Shown piece by piece: positions 19,182 to 28,129 of a stretch of 64,000 bases of DNA. Below the pieces are notes generated by a model, which was not told the origin of the DNA, searched no databases, and saw nothing but the letters and a program-made list of their open reading frames with translations. The stretch lies in assembly GCF_018383585.1 (NCBI RefSeq), contig NZ_JAHAMK010000002.1, forward strand, positions 62,001 through 126,000, given 5' to 3'. The stretch is from Microvirga sp. 3-52 (GTDB lineage: Bacteria; Pseudomonadota; Alphaproteobacteria; Rhizobiales; Beijerinckiaceae). Position numbers and translations under genes: made by a program. The stretch's first letter is position 1; the number at the start of each line of letters is the position of its first letter.

Positions 19182-20549
19182 ATGCCGGGCGAGGCTTTCA
19201 GGAGCCGGTCCCTGAAATTCGCCCGGTCCGTTTCTCTCCTGTTATGTCTCTGCCTGCTCACCGCCTGCGGATTGTCCATCGATGCGGAGCAGGCGCGGGT
19301 CTGCCGCTCCGCCCTGCCGGCCCTCAATCCCGGCGCGGCGATCACCGTCGAACGCGTCCGGACGGGTCCGGTGCCGCGGAGCCTGCGGGTGGATTACCTG
19401 GCGCAGCACCCCGACCGCCCGATCCTCGAGCGCTTCGCCATTTGCCAGTTCGTGGCGGAGGGGCTTTCCCCGAACAAGGCTGAACTGAGCGGCCTCGCGA
19501 CCGAGGAGGGCCCGCTCTCCGGTGCCAGCCTCTACCTCCTGAAGCGCTACTACCTCGAGACGCCGGAGGGATCGGCAGGTGATCCCGGCAGCCGACCGAC
19601 TGCCGATGTGGTCGAAATCCCGATGGATGCCGCCTACTGGGTGCAGCAGATTCTCGTGAGCCTGCCGCGAACGGCGATCTATGCCCTGCTGTCCGTCGCC
19701 TTCGCTCTCGTCTTCGGCCTCAGCGGCCGGATCAACCTGGCCTTCGGCGAGCTGGCGGCCGTCGGCTCGGCGGCGACGGTGGCCGGAGCCTCGGTCGTGC
19801 TCGGTTTCGGCGCGAGCTCGCCCGTTCTCGGCTTGGCGGCCGGTCTCGTGGCCGCTCTTTTCGCCGGCGCGATCCATAGCGCGGTCGGCGGGTACTTCAC
19901 CATCGGCCGGATCGTCAGCGCGAGCCCGCAGCCGAGCCTGATCGCGACGGTCGGGTTCTCACTCTTCCTGATGGAATACCTGCGCATCGTCCAGAGCCCG
20001 GTGACGGTCTGGCTGCCGCCGATCTGGTCGGAAGCCTGGCCCCTCATGCGGGCGGGCGGCTTCATCGTCAGCCTGACGCCGATCACGGTCATCACGGCCG
20101 CCATCGGGCTGCTTGCGGCTCTCGGCCTCCTCTGGCTTGTCCAGGCTACGCGATTCGGACGGTCCTGGCGGGCCTATGCGGACGACGAACGTGCGGCAGC
20201 CCTCATGGGCGTCAACGGCCCGCGCCTCCTCATCCAGACGCTGGCGCTGGCAGGCGCCATGGCGGGGCTCTCGGGGATGCTGATCGTCGCGCAATACGGG
20301 GGCCTGGGATTCGCCGGGGGCTTCCAGTACGGCCTCAAGGCCCTGATCGCCGCCATCATCGGCGGCATCGGCTCGATCCCGGGCGCGATGCTGGGAGGTT
20401 TCGCCGTGGGATTGTTCGAAACCCTCTGGTCGGCGTATCTACCCATCGAGACACGTGACATGGCCCTCTATGCGGCCCTAGTCGTGTTTCTGATCTTTCG
20501 GCCCGGCGGCCTGCTGGGATTCAGGGATCCGACACCAAGACCCGTATAA
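19182..20549 (+). CDS. LivH-type branched-chain ABC permease with a lipoprotein-like N-terminal domain
   Basis: About 455 residues from MPGEAFRSRS. The C-terminal ~300 residues are a LivH-family permease with eight or more membrane segments, the LVFGLSGRINLAFGELAAVG signature, the YADDERAAALMGVN loop and GGIGSIPGAMLGG. Before it lies an unusual ~150-residue head: a hydrophobic stretch ending in LLTACG (a lipobox-like LTAC, Cys near residue 29) and a soluble region with two further cysteines. The rest of a Liv transporter (LivM, LivF, LivG, binding protein) is absent nearby. The amino-acid substrate is inference from family. An in-frame start at 19098 falls inside a repeat. A TATAAT box at 20555-20560 lies just after the stop. 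Confidence 0.75.
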   Translation: MPGEAFRSRSLKFARSVSLLLCLCLLTACGLSIDAEQARVCRSALPALNPGAAITVERVRTGPVPRSLRVDYLAQHPDRPILERFAICQFVAEGLSPNKAELSGLATEEGPLSGASLYLLKRYYLETPEGSAGDPGSRPTADVVEIPMDAAYWVQQILVSLPRTAIYALLSVAFALVFGLSGRINLAFGELAAVGSAATVAGASVVLGFGASSPVLGLAAGLVAALFAGAIHSAVGGYFTIGRIVSASPQPSLIATVGFSLFLMEYLRIVQSPVTVWLPPIWSEAWPLMRAGGFIVSLTPITVITAAIGLLAALGLLWLVQATRFGRSWRAYADDERAAALMGVNGPRLLIQTLALAGAMAGLSGMLIVAQYGGLGFAGGFQYGLKALIAAIIGGIGSIPGAMLGGFAVGLFETLWSAYLPIETRDMALYAALVVFLIFRPGGLLGFRDPTPRPV

Positions 20550-20578
20550 ACGGGTATAATAAAACTCCGGAGGACAAC

Positions 20579-21820
20579 GTGGCCGAATACGCCATCACCA
20601 TCGAGGATGTGAAGCGCGCGGCGGAGACGATCCAGGGCCAGGTCCTGCGAACGCCCCTGGTGCCCGCCCCTCGCCTGTCGCAGCTCACCGGCGCGACCGT
20701 CTTCGTGAAGCACGAGAACATGCAGCCGACCGGCTCCTTCAAGGAGCGCGGCGCCGCGACCAAGCTGGAGAGCTTAGAGCCGGCCGAGCGCCGGCGCGGC
20801 GTCATCGCCATGTCGGCCGGCAACCACGCCCAGGCCGTCGCCTACCACGCGCGCCGCCTCGATATCCCGGCGACCATCGTGATGCCGGAAGGCACGCCCC
20901 TGGTTAAGGCGGAGAACACCCGCTCCTACGGCGCAAAGGTGATCCTGGAGGGCGAGACGCTCTACGAATCGGCCGCCCGCGCCCGCGAGATCGCCGAGGC
21001 CGAAGGCCTCGTCCTCGTCCATCCCTATGACGACCCGAAGGTCATGGCGGGCCAGGGCACCATCGCGCTCGAAATGCTGGCCGACGCCCCCGATCTCGAC
21101 CAGATCGTCGTGCCCATCGGCGGCGGCGGGCTGATCTCCGGCATCACGGTCGCCGCCAAGGCGATCAAGCCCTCCATCGAGATCGTCGGCGTGGAAGCGG
21201 CCCTCTACCCGTCCTTTCGCAATGCCATCCGGGGCGAGAACCGTCCCATCGGCGGCGCGACGCTGGCGGAGGGCATAGCGGTGAAGACGGTCGGGCAGCT
21301 CCCCTTGCCCATCGTGCGCGATCTCGTGTCCGACATCATCCCGGTCGAGGAGGCGCTCCTCGAGCGTGCGGTCAATGCCTATGCGACCCTGCAGAGGACC
21401 ATGGCGGAAGGCGCCGGCGCGGCAGGCCTCGCCGCCATGCTGGCGGCGCCTGAGCGCTTCCAGGGCAAGCGGGTCGGCCTCGTGCTCTGCGGCGGCAATA
21501 TCGACGCGCGGATCCTGGCCTCCGTGATGGTGCGCGAGCTGGAACGGGACGATCGGATCACCTCCTTCCGCATCACCTCCAACGACAGGCCGGGCTTGCT
21601 CGGGCGCGTGGCGAGCCTGCTCGGGAGTCTCGGGGCCAATATCCTCGAGGTCTCCCACGGTCGCCTGTTCCTGGACGTTCCCGCGAAAGGGGTTTCCATC
21701 GACATCACTATCGAAACGCGGGATCGAGCGCATACATTAGAGGTGTTCGAGGCCCTTGCGGCGGAGGGGCTCGCACCGCAGCGCATCGAATCCCGCAGCC
21801 TGCCCGAGACCGCCTTCTGA
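20579..21820 (+). CDS. Threonine ammonia-lyase (PLP, with C-terminal ACT domain)
   Basis: It deaminates threonine to 2-oxobutyrate, the entry to isoleucine synthesis or threonine breakdown. 413 residues: fold-type II PLP domain with Schiff-base lysine K55 in PTGSFKERGAA, the AGNHAQAVAYHA motif, and the glycine-rich phosphate-binding loop VPIGGGGLISG near residue 180; a single ACT domain occupies roughly 325-405 (the TSNDRPGLLGRVASLLG region). The one-ACT form is shorter than the biosynthetic IlvA (~510 residues), so TdcB/IlvA1-like naming is safer. The start is GTG at 20579 with GGAGG six bases upstream. The RDD gene begins 10 bases after the stop, suggesting a common transcript. Confidence 0.92.
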   Translation: MAEYAITIEDVKRAAETIQGQVLRTPLVPAPRLSQLTGATVFVKHENMQPTGSFKERGAATKLESLEPAERRRGVIAMSAGNHAQAVAYHARRLDIPATIVMPEGTPLVKAENTRSYGAKVILEGETLYESAARAREIAEAEGLVLVHPYDDPKVMAGQGTIALEMLADAPDLDQIVVPIGGGGLISGITVAAKAIKPSIEIVGVEAALYPSFRNAIRGENRPIGGATLAEGIAVKTVGQLPLPIVRDLVSDIIPVEEALLERAVNAYATLQRTMAEGAGAAGLAAMLAAPERFQGKRVGLVLCGGNIDARILASVMVRELERDDRITSFRITSNDRPGLLGRVASLLGSLGANILEVSHGRLFLDVPAKGVSIDITIETRDRAHTLEVFEALAAEGLAPQRIESRSLPETAF

Positions 21821-21830
21821 GGAGAGAACG

Positions 21831-22313
21831 ATGGTCAACCAACCTTACCCGCCGACGCTGAACTATCCGTCCTACGAGCTCGACACCCGGTTGACGGAGG
21901 GCGTCATCTCCCGGCGGTTCTGGGCCTATCTGATCGATCTCGTGGTGATCGCGCTCTGGGTCGTGCTGATTTCCATCGCGATCTTCTTTCTCGGCATCAT
22001 TACGCTCGGCCTCGGCTGGGGGCTGTTCTTCGCCCTGCCCCTCACGGCCCTGATCTTCATCGTCTACAACGCCGTCACCATCGGCGGTTCCTCGCAGGCG
22101 ACGGTGGGGATGCGCTACATGGGCCTTCGCGTGATCAACCCGCAGACCGGCCGAGGGGCCTCGCCGCTGGCCGCGGCGGTGCATGCGCTCTTCTTCTATG
22201 TCGCGATCTCGACCTTCCTGCTCTGGGCCTGCGACGTGCTCGTCGGCTTCGTGCGCGACGACCGGCGCTTCCTGCGCGACCTGCTCACGGGCATGATGGT
22301 CGTTCGGGCATAA
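21831..22313 (+). CDS. RDD family membrane protein
   Basis: 160 residues from MVNQPYPPTL, with the RDD-domain pattern: an Arg-Phe-Trp opening before segment 1 (RRFWAYLIDLVVIALW, with Arg and Asp in the membrane edge), segment 2 near residue 55, and a third segment near 115-135 followed by FVRDDRRFLRDLLTG, where the second Asp of the motif sits. RDD proteins are small membrane proteins of mostly unknown function; some are proposed ion antiporters. GGAGAG precedes the chosen ATG. It follows the threonine ammonia-lyase by 10 bases, and an RDD gene next to the tRNA-protein transferase is common in Hyphomicrobiales. Confidence 0.85.
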   Translation: MVNQPYPPTLNYPSYELDTRLTEGVISRRFWAYLIDLVVIALWVVLISIAIFFLGIITLGLGWGLFFALPLTALIFIVYNAVTIGGSSQATVGMRYMGLRVINPQTGRGASPLAAAVHALFFYVAISTFLLWACDVLVGFVRDDRRFLRDLLTGMMVVRA

Positions 22314-22338
22314 GCGACCATGCTTTGAAACTCATCCA

Positions 22339-22426
22339 CGTCATCACCGGCCTTGTGCCGGTGATCTCGATTCGAGAGGCGCTGCGTCTTCCGATCGGGA
22401 TGGCCGGCACAAGGCCGGCCGTGACG
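22339..22426 (+). repeat. Family A quasi-palindrome, copy 8 (RDD gene to transferase)
   Basis: A complete element: CGTCAT left end, GTGACG right end, loops CTTGT and ACAAG (exactly complementary), inner arms TCTCGAT and ATCGGGA. It is oriented with the flanking plus-strand genes. Confidence 0.88.
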
Positions 22427-22584
22427 TGGTGGATGTCATGCCTGTCCGGGGAAGACTGTGAGCCGCAGAGCGCTTGCAATCAAACGCCTGTGACATTCGC
22501 CCTCTTTTCCTGGACGCCGCGGACACCAATGTTATCCTTGAGCGTTGACCATGCGCTCAAGGTTTCTCCACGAGGCTTTCCCGA

Positions 22585-23331
22585 TTGACGAGCCAGCCCC
22601 GCGACGCCCCACAATTCTACCTCACCTCCCCGTCCGCGTGCCCCTATCTGCCGGGCAAGGAGGAGCGCAAGGTTTTCACGCATATCGTGGGACGCCGCGG
22701 CCGGGAGCTCAACGAGATCCTCACGCAGGGCGGCTTCCGCCGGTCACAGACCATCGCCTATCGCCCGGCCTGCGACACGTGCCGCGCCTGCGTGTCCGTT
22801 CGCGTGCTCGTGGACGAGTTCGAGCCCTCGGGCAATCTGAAGCGGGTTCTGAAGGACAACGCCGATCTGATCGGCCATGCGCTGCCCAACCGTCCCACGT
22901 CGGAGCAGTATTCGCTCTTCCGCCGCTACGTCGACACGCGACACGCCGATGGCGGCATGGCCGACATGACGGTGCTCGACTATTCCATGATGGTCGAGGA
23001 CAGCCATGTGGACACGAAGCTGATCGAGTATCGCCGGCGCGGCATCGACAGCGGCATCACCGGCAAGGGATCGGGCGACCTGATCGCCGTCGGCCTCACG
23101 GACGAGATGAGCGACGGCCTCTCCATGGTTTATTCGTTCTACGCGCCGGAGATGCAGGATCGCAGCCTCGGCACCTTCATGATCCTCGACCATATCCGCC
23201 GCGCCAAGGCTATGGGCCTGCCCTATCTGTACCTCGGCTACTGGGTCGAGGGCTCGAAGAAGATGGGCTACAAGGCCCGCTTCAAGCCGCAGGAGCGGCT
23301 TCTCGCCCAGGGCTGGGAGCGGGTGGACTAG
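22585..23331 (+). CDS. bpt: Leucyl/arginyl-tRNA-protein transferase (Bpt/Ate family)
   Basis: The enzyme moves an amino acid from tRNA to the N-terminus of a protein, marking it for ClpAP degradation by the N-end rule; bacterial Bpt transfers leucine to N-terminal Asp/Glu. 248 residues. The N-terminal ATE domain has the [14 protein letters not shown] motif, the [20 protein letters not shown] cysteine cluster (CxxC at about residues 63-68) and the C-terminal acetyltransferase-like domain with [20 protein letters not shown]. The start is TTG at 22585 with GAGG 9 bases upstream; no ATG precedes it in frame. Leucine versus arginine specificity is inferred from bacterial relatives. Confidence 0.9.
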   Translation: MTSQPRDAPQFYLTSPSACPYLPGKEERKVFTHIVGRRGRELNEILTQGGFRRSQTIAYRPACDTCRACVSVRVLVDEFEPSGNLKRVLKDNADLIGHALPNRPTSEQYSLFRRYVDTRHADGGMADMTVLDYSMMVEDSHVDTKLIEYRRRGIDSGITGKGSGDLIAVGLTDEMSDGLSMVYSFYAPEMQDRSLGTFMILDHIRRAKAMGLPYLYLGYWVEGSKKMGYKARFKPQERLLAQGWERVD

Positions 23332-23385
23332 ATCCGGTCCGGCGCATCGTGCGGACGCTGAGGGCCGCGTCGGCGAAAAGCCGAC

Positions 23386-23658
23386 TCAGCCGTTGTCCTG
23401 GGATCTGTTGACGGGATTCTTCCTCCTGGCCGGCCTGTCTCTATAGGGCTGGGGGCCAGTCGACCGAGGTCGAGTCACGACCCCTTTCCGACGCTCCCCG
23501 CTGGGCTGCTGCGCCTGCATTCCGGGCGAGGGAGCAGGTTGCGAGGATCGAACCGCGTTCATGGCAGGACCGAGAGGTATGTACTGAGCCAGTGCCGGAC
23601 AGGCGGCGATCAGGGAGGTGCCTGCGAAACCGGCAATCATCAGGGAACGGACGATCAT
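23386..23658 (-). CDS. Small secreted hypothetical protein
   Basis: 90 residues, not recognised. MIVRSLMIAGFAGTSLIAACPALA is a clear Sec-type signal peptide with cleavage after ALA (residue 24). The mature part is rich in Pro, Arg, Gln and Ser (RRKGVVTRPRSTGPQPYRD) without secondary-structure motifs, and is very basic. It lies alone on the minus strand between two plus-strand genes, converging with the transferase gene. It could be a periplasmic or surface low-complexity protein; the signal peptide is the main reason to believe it is real. Confidence 0.55.
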   Translation of the reverse strand: MIVRSLMIAGFAGTSLIAACPALAQYIPLGPAMNAVRSSQPAPSPGMQAQQPSGERRKGVVTRPRSTGPQPYRDRPARRKNPVNRSQDNG

Positions 23659-23906
23659 GAAGGCTTCCTTTCGGGAAAGGCGTTTCGCCGTTTCGCCTTG
23701 GAATCGAGCGTGAGCCGATCCAGCGCTTCGCGGCCTGTCCCTGCCTTAAAGGAAGATCCCAGCGAGCGAGCCCTCCGAACGGAGAGGCTCGGGTGGATAA
23801 ATCGGGCGTTGGCACTGCAGGAACCGACAGGTCGGTTCGCGGAAATCGGAACAACCCCGCCCGCACCTTGTTCGTTGCGTGACCCTTACGCGAACGAAGG
23901 TGCGCC

Positions 23907-24587
23907 ATGGCCAAGATCCTGGTCCTCTACTACTCGTCCTACGGCCATATCGAGACGATGGCCCGGGCCATCGCGGAGGGCGCACGCTCCGTCGAGGGTG
24001 CTGAGGTCGTCGTCAAACGCGTGCCTGAGCTCGTGCCGGAAGAAATTGCCCGCAAGTCCGGCATGAAGATCGACCAGGAAGCGCCAATCGCGGATCCGAA
24101 CGAACTCGGCGATTACGACGCGATCATCTTCGGAACGCCCACCCGCTACGGCAACATGGCCGCCCAGATGCGCAACTTCCTCGACCAGACCGGCGGCCTG
24201 TGGGTGAAGGGCGCGCTGGTCGGAAAGGTCGGCAGCGTCTTCGCCTCCACGGCGACCCAGCACGGCGGACAGGAGACCACCATCACGTCGTTTCACACCA
24301 CGCTTCTCCACCACGGGATGGTCATCGTCGGCCTGCCCTATTCCTATCCGGGACAGACGAAGATGGACGAGATCACGGGCGGCACCCCCTACGGTGCGAC
24401 GACACTTGCCGGCGGCGACGGCTCAAGGCAGCCGAGCGAGAACGAACTGGGTGGCGCTCGCTTCCAGGGCCGGCACGTGGCCGAGATCGCGGCGCGCCTC
24501 GAACGTGGAGCAGGCGAACGCGGACCGGTCCCGTCCGACATGAACAACCCGACGGAGACGACGGGCGGGACGGAGGGGCAGCCCTGA
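23907..24587 (+). CDS. wrbA: NAD(P)H:quinone oxidoreductase, WrbA type
   Basis: WrbA is an FMN flavoprotein that reduces quinones by two electrons, protecting against redox cycling. The 226-residue product begins with the flavodoxin-like FMN loop [16 protein letters not shown] and has [24 protein letters not shown] and the [12 protein letters not shown] motif, both standard. The C-terminus exceeds the usual ~198-200 residues by about 25, in a Gly/Thr/Asn/Pro-rich tail (after RGAGERGP). It is a single-gene unit; a family A repeat follows 33 bases after the stop, where it converges with parC. Confidence 0.93.
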   Translation: MAKILVLYYSSYGHIETMARAIAEGARSVEGAEVVVKRVPELVPEEIARKSGMKIDQEAPIADPNELGDYDAIIFGTPTRYGNMAAQMRNFLDQTGGLWVKGALVGKVGSVFASTATQHGGQETTITSFHTTLLHHGMVIVGLPYSYPGQTKMDEITGGTPYGATTLAGGDGSRQPSENELGGARFQGRHVAEIAARLERGAGERGPVPSDMNNPTETTGGTEGQP

Positions 24588-24619
24588 GCGGTGATCTCCC
24601 CGGTCCTGACACCCTCCCA

Positions 24620-24709
24620 CGTCGTCACCGGCCTTGCGCCGGTGATCCCGAACGGAGAAGCGCGGCGCTTCAAACAATCGGGATGGCCGGGTCAAGCCCG
24701 GCCATGACG
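24620..24709 (+). repeat. Family A quasi-palindrome, copy 9 (wrbA/parC convergent gap)
   Basis: A complete element with CGTCGTCACC left end, GCGCGGCGC centre, ATCGGGA arm and CATGACG right end; loops CTTGC and TCAAG pair over four of five bases. It lies where two genes converge, so it could end both messages. Confidence 0.88.
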
Positions 24710-24741
24710 TCGAATGGGAGCGCTGCCCTACCCGTTGAATC

Positions 24742-26988
24742 TTACGCCCCGAACCTGTTCGACTTCGGGAAGCCCTTGGGCGGCAGGCGGCCGGCTTCGG
24801 CGCGGTCGCCCATCCAGTCGCGCAGGTCTTCCTTGGCGACCGTCCAGGTGCGGCCGGAGGTGTCCTTCCAGGTCAGGCCTTCCTTCAGCTTGAAGACCTT
24901 GGCGTCCGAGACACCGCCGTCCTTGTAGCGCTGCAGGCGCACGCCCTTGCCGCGGGTCATCTCCGGCACCTGCTTGGCCGGGAAGATGAGGAGCTTGCGG
25001 TTCTCGCCGATGATCGCGATGTGGTCGCCCTCGGCCTCGGCGCAGACCACCATCCTGGCGGGCGCGTCGAGATTGAGGATCTGCTTGCCCTTGCGGGTGT
25101 TCGCCGTGATCTCCTCGGTCGGCACCACGAAGCCGCGCCCGTCGGAGCCGACCACCAGCAGCTTCGAGCCGGCCCTGTACGGGAAGGCCGCGATGAAGTC
25201 TGCGCCCTCCTCCAGGTCGACCATGAGGCGGATCGGATCGCCGAACCCACGACCGCCGGGCAGCTTGGAGGCATCGAGCGTGAAGAAGCGCCCGTTGTTC
25301 GCCACCACGACGATCTTCGACGTGGTCTCGGCGAAGAAGGTGACTTTCAGCGCATCGTCGCCCTTGAACTGCACGCCGGACAGATCGGCCTGATGGCCCT
25401 TCATGGCCCGGATCCAGCCCTTCTCGGACACGATGACCGTGATCGGCTCACGCTCGATCATGGCCTCGGCGAAGTCGATGTCGGAGGTATCCGGAGCCTC
25501 GGCGAAGGAGGTGCGGCGCTTGCCCAGGGCGGTCTCGGGCCCGAAGGTCTTGCGGACCTCCTTGATCTCGCCCGCGATGGTCTTCCACTGCACCTTCTCG
25601 GAGCCCAAAAGCTCCTCGATCTTGGCCTTCTCGTCCTGGAGGTTCTTCTGCTCGCGCTTGAGCTCCATCTCCTCGAGCTTGCGAAGCGAGCGCAGGCGCG
25701 TGTCGAGGATGGCGTTGGCCTGGACCTCGGTGAGCTTGAAGACGCGCATCAGCTCCTGCTTCGGCTCGTCCTCCTCGCGGATGATCTTGATCACCCGGTC
25801 GAGGTCGAGATAGACGATGAGCAAGCCGCCGAGGATCTCCAGGCGCCTTTCGATGGCGGCCAGCCGGAAGCCGGAGCGGCGGATCAGCACCTCGCGGCGA
25901 TGGTCGAGCCATTCGCGCAGGCACTCGCTAAGGCTCAGGACCTTCGGCACCTTGCCGCCGGCGAGCACGTTCACATTCATCGGAATGCGGCTCTCGAGCT
26001 CGGTGAGCTTGAAGAGCGATTCCATCAGGATGATCGGATCCACCGTCTTGGCGCGCGGCTCCAGAACCACGCGGATATCCTCCGCCGATTCGTCGCGCAC
26101 GTCGGCGAGGAGCGGCAGCTTCTTCTCCTGCAGCAGCTCGGCGATCTTCTCGATGAGGCGGGACTTCGGCACGGAATACGGGATCTCGGTGACCACGATG
26201 TGCCAGTTGCCGCGGCCGAGATCCTCCTTCGCCCAGCGGGCGCGCACGCGGAACGAACCGCGGCCCGTGCGATAGGTTTCGGCCATGGAGGTCGGCGTGT
26301 CGACGATGATGCCGCCGGTCGGCAGATCCGGACCCGGGACGAACTGCATCAGCTGCTCGGACGTCGCATTCGGCTTCGAGATGAGATGCAGCGCCGCATC
26401 GCAGAGTTCGGCGGCGTTGTGCGGCGGGATCGACGTCGCCATGCCGACCGCGATGCCCTGCGAGCCGTTGGCGAGCAGGTTCGGGAAGGCCGCCGGGAGC
26501 ACCACCGGCTCCTCGTTGGTCTGGTCGTAGGTCTCGCGGAAATCGACGGAATCCTCGTCGATGCCCTCGAGCAGCAGCCGCGCCACCTCCGTCAGCTTGG
26601 CCTCGGTGTAGCGCATGGCCGCAGCGTTATCGCCGTCGATATTGCCGAAATTGCCCTGCCCGTCCGCCAGCGGATAGCGCTGGGCGAAGTCCTGTGCCAT
26701 GCGCACCAGGGCGTCGTAGATCGACTGGTCGCCGTGCGGATGGAACTGGCCCATCACGTCGCCGACGATGCGGGCGCATTTCTTCGGCGCCGATTTCGGA
26801 TCGAGGCGCAGCAGGCGCATGGCGTGCAGGATGCGGCGGTGAACCGGCTTCAGGCCGTCGCGCGCGTCCGGCAGTGCCCGGTGCATGATGGTGGAGAGCG
26901 CATAGGCGAGGTAGCGCTCCTCCAGGGCATCCTTGAGATTGATGTTCTCGATCTTGCCCCCTGAAGGCGGATTGACCGGCTTACCCAT
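24742..26988 (-). CDS. parC: DNA topoisomerase IV subunit A
   Basis: ParC with ParE unlinks replicated chromosomes. The 748-residue product has the catalytic tyrosine Y127 in [10 protein letters not shown], the [19 protein letters not shown] helix, and the C-terminal blades with the GFVVPTEEI and KGKQILNL motifs. In the quinolone-contact segment the residue aligned with E. coli Ser80 is Gln88 and the one aligned with Glu84 is Asp92, as is usual for Hyphomicrobiales. It sits directly downstream of recO with about 65 bases between them, the conserved recO-parC order. parE is not in the window. Confidence 0.95.
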   Translation of the reverse strand: MGKPVNPPSGGKIENINLKDALEERYLAYALSTIMHRALPDARDGLKPVHRRILHAMRLLRLDPKSAPKKCARIVGDVMGQFHPHGDQSIYDALVRMAQDFAQRYPLADGQGNFGNIDGDNAAAMRYTEAKLTEVARLLLEGIDEDSVDFRETYDQTNEEPVVLPAAFPNLLANGSQGIAVGMATSIPPHNAAELCDAALHLISKPNATSEQLMQFVPGPDLPTGGIIVDTPTSMAETYRTGRGSFRVRARWAKEDLGRGNWHIVVTEIPYSVPKSRLIEKIAELLQEKKLPLLADVRDESAEDIRVVLEPRAKTVDPIILMESLFKLTELESRIPMNVNVLAGGKVPKVLSLSECLREWLDHRREVLIRRSGFRLAAIERRLEILGGLLIVYLDLDRVIKIIREEDEPKQELMRVFKLTEVQANAILDTRLRSLRKLEEMELKREQKNLQDEKAKIEELLGSEKVQWKTIAGEIKEVRKTFGPETALGKRRTSFAEAPDTSDIDFAEAMIEREPITVIVSEKGWIRAMKGHQADLSGVQFKGDDALKVTFFAETTSKIVVVANNGRFFTLDASKLPGGRGFGDPIRLMVDLEEGADFIAAFPYRAGSKLLVVGSDGRGFVVPTEEITANTRKGKQILNLDAPARMVVCAEAEGDHIAIIGENRKLLIFPAKQVPEMTRGKGVRLQRYKDGGVSDAKVFKLKEGLTWKDTSGRTWTVAKEDLRDWMGDRAEAGRLPPKGFPKSNRFGA

Positions 26989-27054
26989 GACTCGAAATCC
27001 CCAACTGCGAATCGCTTCTTATCATCTGAAATGAGAACATAACAGAAACAAACC

Positions 27055-27786
27055 TCATTCGTCCCCAGCGGTGGCCAGTGCGACGAAACGCGCCCGCTCT
27101 TCCGGCGCCCTCTGGCCCTGGGGGTCGAAGACGTTCTGATGCAGGAAGAAGTCCGTGAGCGCAAATCCGGCCCGGATCTCCTCCTCGCCGGGCCGGTTCG
27201 CCCTGGACTGGCCGATCAGGAAGCCCGGCAGCTTGAGCAATCTGTCCTTGTACGGCTCTCCGGCCGCGGCGGAGACGGCCCTCCCGCTCCGTGGGGAGAC
27301 ATAGGCGAGATCGCGCTCGCTCCCCGTGGCGGCGCAGGAGGACAGGTCGAGACCGAAGCCGAGCTCGGTCAGCATGGCGAGCTCGAACCTCACGAAGAGC
27401 GCCGGCGCGAGGTCGGCATCGTCCAGGTGATCGATCAGAACCGTCAGGGTTTCGTAGAGAGCGAAATGGGGATCGCGCTCAGGGAAGTAGCGCAGCAGAT
27501 GGGCCAGGGTCGCGAGGCCATACAGGGCCATGGAGGAGCCCATGAGGCGCGCGGCGCGCAGGTTGAGGCCCTCGACGTGATAAGCCCCGAGGTGCTCGTC
27601 GAGCCGCGCGCGCCAGGTCACATGGACGGTGTTCCCCGGCTGGAGCACCGGTTGCAGGGTCTTCGAGCGGCCGCCATGGACCAGGCCCAGATGGCGCCCG
27701 TGCCCACGGGTCATCAGCTCGAGGATGACGCTCGTTTCCCCGTGTTTGCGGACGCCGAGAACGACGCCTTCATCAGTCCACTGCAT
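27055..27786 (-). CDS. recO: DNA repair protein RecO
   Basis: RecO loads RecA on SSB-coated single-stranded DNA in the RecFOR pathway. The 243-residue product starts MQWTDEGVVLGVRKHGETSV (start at 27786), the usual N-terminal OB-fold opening, with HGRHLGLVHGGRSK following. The C-terminal helical part contains FVRFELAMLTELGFGLDL, the family signature. The zinc-finger cysteines of some RecO proteins are not evident as a full set. In most Hyphomicrobiales recO follows era directly; here about 6.2 kb separates them. Confidence 0.93.
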   Translation of the reverse strand: MQWTDEGVVLGVRKHGETSVILELMTRGHGRHLGLVHGGRSKTLQPVLQPGNTVHVTWRARLDEHLGAYHVEGLNLRAARLMGSSMALYGLATLAHLLRYFPERDPHFALYETLTVLIDHLDDADLAPALFVRFELAMLTELGFGLDLSSCAATGSERDLAYVSPRSGRAVSAAAGEPYKDRLLKLPGFLIGQSRANRPGEEEIRAGFALTDFFLHQNVFDPQGQRAPEERARFVALATAGDE

Positions 27787-27844
27787 CCGTCTCGGCTGCC
27801 TTCGGCGAGAGTGTTTCCTGAAAGTCCGGTCGGGTTTCACCCCT

Positions 27845-27935
27845 CGTCATCACCGGCCTCGTGCCGGTGATTCCGATTGAGAAAAGCGCATCGCTTCAGA
27901 CAACCGGGATGGCCGGGACAGGCCTGGCCATGACG
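27845..27935 (+). repeat. Family A quasi-palindrome, copy 10 (left edge of era-recO insert)
   Basis: A complete element with CGTCAT / ATGACG ends, but loop bases CTCGT and ACAGG are only partly complementary. It lies upstream of recO (minus) and about 200 bases upstream of the OmpA-domain gene (plus). It marks one edge of the accessory block between recO and era. Confidence 0.88.
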
Positions 27936-28129
27936 GAGAGTGTGTCATGTCCGGCCAGACCCTGAATTCCAGATGTAAGCATTCAGGCCGCATTCATCCA
28001 TGTTTTCCAACCATATCGGCGAACTTCTAAAATTCTGTTTCAAAAGCGGAATCCCGCCCTTTAGCGGAACCAACCCGGCACGTTGTCATTGTCGATGACC
28101 TTAGTGCGCCAAATGATGAATTGAGGATC

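Noticed and set aside
20532-20567. A separate promoter for the threonine ammonia-lyase gene with a perfect TATAAT at 20555
   Set aside because: No -35-like sequence lies at the right distance and the box overlaps a tandem GTATAA word; kept only as a note on the permease entry.
25021-26964. A 647-residue open frame opposite parC
   Set aside because: Antisense shadow; no ribosome site or recognisable motif.
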